Shown: in pieces, positions 41,319 through 43,768 of the stretch
Position numbering within the stretch: the stretch's first letter is position 1
Layout: each line of letters begins with the position of its first letter
Assembly (NCBI RefSeq): GCF_035277725.1
Contig: NZ_DATEJY010000066.1
Coordinates: forward strand, 1-43,768
DNA length: 43,768 nucleotides
Origin: Dyella_B sp035277725
GTDB lineage: Bacteria > Pseudomonadota > Gammaproteobacteria > Xanthomonadales > Rhodanobacteraceae
Reading direction: 5' to 3'
Program-made: the position numbers and the translations under genes
Notes under the pieces: generated by a model
The model's database searches: none
The model's input: only the letters and a program-made list of their open reading frames with translations
Told to the model about the DNA's origin: nothing

Positions 41319-42287
41319 TCATGATGCGGCCTGGTTCGCGTCGATCAATGCCGGGTTCATCCCAAGGATTTCCCGGGCGGAACGCGCATCATGCCGCATT
41401 TGTTCCTTCAATGCGTCCAGTCCGTCGAATTTCATTTCGTCGCGCAGCTTGGCCACCAGCTCCACCGCCATGCGCTGGCCGTAGAGATCGCCCTCGAAAT
41501 CGAACAGGTGCACTTCCAGCAGGGGCTCGGCCACTTCGTTGACGGTGGGCCGCGTACCCAGGCTGGCCACGCCCGGCCAGCTGCATTCGCCCTCGCCCAG
41601 GCCCACGCGTACGGCGAAGATGCCGTGTACCGGGGTGACGCGATCACGCAAATGAATGTTGGCGGTGGGAAAACCCAGCTCGCGCCCGAGGCGGTTGCCG
41701 TATTCCACCTTGCCCTCGATCACGAACGGCCGGCCCAGCAGCGGCGTGGCGCCGCCGAAATTGCCGGCAGCCAGCAAGGCCCGCACCCGGCTGGCGGAAA
41801 CGCGCTCGCCATCCAGCAGCACGGCCGGCATGGTGTGCGCGATGAAGCCGCGTTGCTTGCCGATCCGCTCCAGCATGGGCACGTCGCCGGCACGCTTGTG
41901 GCCGAAGCGGAAATCGCCGCCCACCCACACTTCGCGAACATTGAGGCGATCGATCAGCACGCGTTGCACGAAGTCTTGCGGCGACATGGCCGTCAACGCC
42001 TGGTTGAAGCGCAGCAGCAGCGTGTGTTCCATGCCGGCGGCGGCGAAGCCGAGCAGTTTTTCACGCACGCTCGACAGGCGCGGCACCGGTTCCTTGGAGA
42101 AATAAGCGCGCGGCAGCGGCTCGAAGCTCACCACGATCGGCGTGCAGCCGAGCGCCTGCGCACGCTTGCGCACTTCGCTTAGCAAGGCTTGATGGCCGCG
42201 GTGCAGGCCATCGAAAGCGCCGACCGCAACCACACTGCCGCCGGGGGCCAGGCACGGCCCCGCGACGTCCCGGGACAGTTTCATCAT
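41319..42287 (-). CDS. ribF: RibF, bifunctional riboflavin kinase/FAD synthetase
   Basis: 322 residues from ATG 42287 (MMKLSRDV; ATG 42284 is one codon later). The N-terminal nucleotidyltransferase domain shows VVAVGAFDGLHRGHQAL and, further on, VGGDFRFGHKRAGD. The C-terminal flavokinase domain shows RELGFPTANIHL and GVASLGTRPTVNE. It makes FMN from riboflavin, then FAD. There is no Shine-Dalgarno before the start; instead TATACT lies about eight bases upstream, raising the possibility of a leaderless message. The gene lies between murJ and ileS as in other gammaproteobacteria. Confidence 0.96.
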   Translation of the reverse strand: MMKLSRDVAGPCLAPGGSVVAVGAFDGLHRGHQALLSEVRKRAQALGCTPIVVSFEPLPRAYFSKEPVPRLSSVREKLLGFAAAGMEHTLLLRFNQALTAMSPQDFVQRVLIDRLNVREVWVGGDFRFGHKRAGDVPMLERIGKQRGFIAHTMPAVLLDGERVSASRVRALLAAGNFGGATPLLGRPFVIEGKVEYGNRLGRELGFPTANIHLRDRVTPVHGIFAVRVGLGEGECSWPGVASLGTRPTVNEVAEPLLEVHLFDFEGDLYGQRMAVELVAKLRDEMKFDGLDALKEQMRHDARSAREILGMNPALIDANQAAS

Positions 42288-42292
42288 GCGGC

Positions 42293-42300
42293 GAGTATAA
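42293..42300 (-). promoter_or_regulatory. Candidate -10 box just before ribF
   Basis: The minus strand reads TTATACTCGCCGC immediately before ATG 42287. TATACT is five of six to the sigma-70 -10 consensus. Transcription would start at or next to the start codon. No strong -35 is seen at normal spacing, so confidence is limited. Confidence 0.35.
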
Positions 42301-42333
42301 GGGATGCCCCTGTTCGCACGATCTGCCTTCCAC

Positions 42334-42359
42334 GTAGGTTGGGGTGCGAACCCCAACAT
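42334..42359. repeat. Single palindrome, GTAGGTTGGGGTGCGAACCCC family
   Basis: GTAGGTTGGGGTGCGAACCCCAACAT occurs once in the 89-base gap between murJ and ribF. It forms one hairpin, GTTGGGGT-GCGA-ACCCCAAC, and is identical over 26 bases to the left arm of the pair at 38202. Confidence 0.88.
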
Positions 42360-42376
42360 CCGCCGCGCGCAAACAT

Positions 42377-43768
42377 TCAATCGTGCTGCAAATCACGCCA
42401 TCGAAAGCCGGCGGCAAAAAGCACCAGCCCATAGACCGCGCCACCACCACCGACCAGCAGCGCCAATCGCCAGATGCGCCCGAACGTCTGCAGTTGCGTC
42501 CAGTCCGGCCAATACCAGCGGCCCAGCAGCAAGAGCGCGACCATCGCCGCGCAAGCCAACGCCAACCGAGTCAGATGACGACCCCACCCCGGCTGCAACT
42601 GATAGATATCCGCCCGACGCAGGCAACGCCACAACAGCACCAGGTTGACGTAGCTCGCTATCGCGCTGGCCATGCCCAGTGCCAGATGCAGCCCCGGCAC
42701 TTTCGACAGGCCGTCCAGCAACGGGAGCGACTTCAATGCCGCGGGCGCCCACAGCGTGTAGAGCGTCAACAGGAACACGCCGTTGAGCAGCATGTTGGAA
42801 AGTAGCGAAGTGACACCGGCGCGCACTGGTGTATGGGTGTCCTTGCGCGCATAGAACGCGGGCAGCAAGACTTTCACCAGCGCATAGGCCGGCACGCCAA
42901 AACTCAATGCCGTCACCGACAGCGTGGTCATGCGCGTATCGAACGGCCGGAACTGTCCGTTCTGGAACAGCGTGGCGACCAATGGCTGGGCCAGCAGCAT
43001 CAGGCCGAACATCGCCGGCACCGCAATCAGCAGCGTGGTGCGCAGCCCCCAATCCAGTGCCTTGGAAAAACCTTCATGATCGGTCGCCACGTGATGGCGC
43101 GACAGCGAGGGCAGGATCACCGTGCCCAGCGCCACGCCGAAGACGCCCAATGGCAACTCAAGGAAACGATCGGCCTGCGACAGCCACGTCTGCGAACCGG
43201 AAATCAGCAGCGACGCAATCACCGTGTCGAACAACAGGTTGATCTGCGCGACCGAAGAGCCGAACAACGTCGGCACCATCTGCCGCATGATCCGCTGCAC
43301 TTGCGGATGGCTCCAACCCCAGCGCGGCACCGCCAGCAGATCGAGCGTGCGCAACGCAGGCAATTGAAACAGCACCTGGAAAACACCTGCGACAAGCACG
43401 GCCCAGCCCATCGCCAGGATTGGCGTTTGCAAATGCCTGGATAGCCACCATGCACCAGCGATCATGCACAGGTTGAGGATCACGGGCGTCAACGCCGGCA
43501 AGCCGAAACGATGGAAGCTGTTGAGCGCCGCACCCGCCAGCGCGGTCAGGGAGACGAACAATAGAAACGGAAACGTGAGCCGCAGCAGTTCGACGGTCAG
43601 CGTGAACTTGTGCGGCTCATCCACCGCACCCGGCGTGAACACAGTCGCCACCTGCGGCGCGAACAGCACGCAGAGCGCAGCCACTACCAGCAACACGCCA
43701 CCCAGCGTGCCGGCCACGCGCGACATCAGTTCCTTCAACTCGGCATGCGTGCCCTTCTCCTTCACCTC
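42377..43768 (-). CDS. murJ: MurJ, lipid II flippase (5' end outside window)
   Basis: 463 codons are visible, running off the window edge; by comparison with E. coli MurJ about 70 N-terminal residues are missing. Many membrane helices are seen, with MurJ/MviN motifs: GAALNSFHRFGLPALTPVIL, WAVLVAGVFQVLFQLP, FLELPLGVFGVALGTVILPS, and PAFYARKDTHTPVRAG. It flips lipid II across the inner membrane for peptidoglycan synthesis. It is the first gene of the murJ-ribF-ileS-lspA row seen here. Confidence 0.95.
   Translation of the reverse strand, partial: EVKEKGTHAELKELMSRVAGTLGGVLLVVAALCVLFAPQVATVFTPGAVDEPHKFTLTVELLRLTFPFLLFVSLTALAGAALNSFHRFGLPALTPVILNLCMIAGAWWLSRHLQTPILAMGWAVLVAGVFQVLFQLPALRTLDLLAVPRWGWSHPQVQRIMRQMVPTLFGSSVAQINLLFDTVIASLLISGSQTWLSQADRFLELPLGVFGVALGTVILPSLSRHHVATDHEGFSKALDWGLRTTLLIAVPAMFGLMLLAQPLVATLFQNGQFRPFDTRMTTLSVTALSFGVPAYALVKVLLPAFYARKDTHTPVRAGVTSLLSNMLLNGVFLLTLYTLWAPAALKSLPLLDGLSKVPGLHLALGMASAIASYVNLVLLWRCLRRADIYQLQPGWGRHLTRLALACAAMVALLLLGRWYWPDWTQLQTFGRIWRLALLVGGGGAVYGLVLFAAGFRWRDLQHD

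Overview
The window looks like a chromosomal segment of a GC-rich gammaproteobacterium. The family-level flavour is Xanthomonadales, most likely Rhodanobacteraceae (Dyella/Luteibacter/Frateuria type). This is an inference from gene content: a complete system I ccm operon, the murJ-ribF-ileS-lspA order, a MetX protein of the xanthomonad serine O-succinyltransferase type, and many short palindromic repeats between genes. No ribosomal RNA is present to confirm it.

Layout. (1) 1-6531, plus strand: the cytochrome c maturation operon, with the 3' end of ccmA followed by ccmB, C, D, E, F, G, H and I. Most junctions overlap by four bases; the exceptions are the 3-bp gap before ccmC and the repeat-filled gap before ccmE. 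Repeat elements have entered it at the end of ccmD and the start of ccmH. (2) 6532-13600: a mosaic of single genes separated by palindromic repeats. It holds metX, a DUF3828 periplasmic protein with a frameshifted peptidoglycan amidase upstream (a likely effector/immunity pair), a small monooxygenase-fold protein, a cysteine dioxygenase-type cupin, tRNA-Leu(CAA) with a terminator, a divergent EamA exporter and MocR-type regulator, and the remnant of a LysR gene. (3) 13609-37311, all minus strand: a 24-kb cell-surface adhesion island. In transcription order it reads pgaA-pgaB-pgaC-pgaD (PNAG exopolysaccharide), a NarL/RcsB-type response regulator, then tpsB-tpsA-HMW1C. That is an outer-membrane two-partner secretion pore, a 4263-residue repetitive exoprotein and a cytoplasmic N-glycosyltransferase. 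(4) 37696-43768, minus strand: lspA, ileS, ribF and murJ (5' end cut by the window), housekeeping genes.

How the genes work together. The ccm genes move haem to CcmE and attach it to reduced apocytochromes in the periplasm. The adhesion island combines a polysaccharide matrix with a giant secreted protein. TpsA has an extended signal peptide, a TPS domain with NPNG motif, about twenty autotransporter-type beta repeats, a glycine-rich block, eight YDG-type repeats and a C-terminal Cys-X18-Cys pair. That pair recalls the disulphide-anchored tail of Haemophilus HMW1. The adjacent HMW1C-like enzyme would glycosylate its many Asn-X-Ser/Thr sites before export. The most notable items are this glycosylated-adhesin locus joined to pga through an orphan response regulator, the structured leader before tpsB, the broken amidase with an intact putative immunity gene, and a palindromic repeat family with covarying stems.
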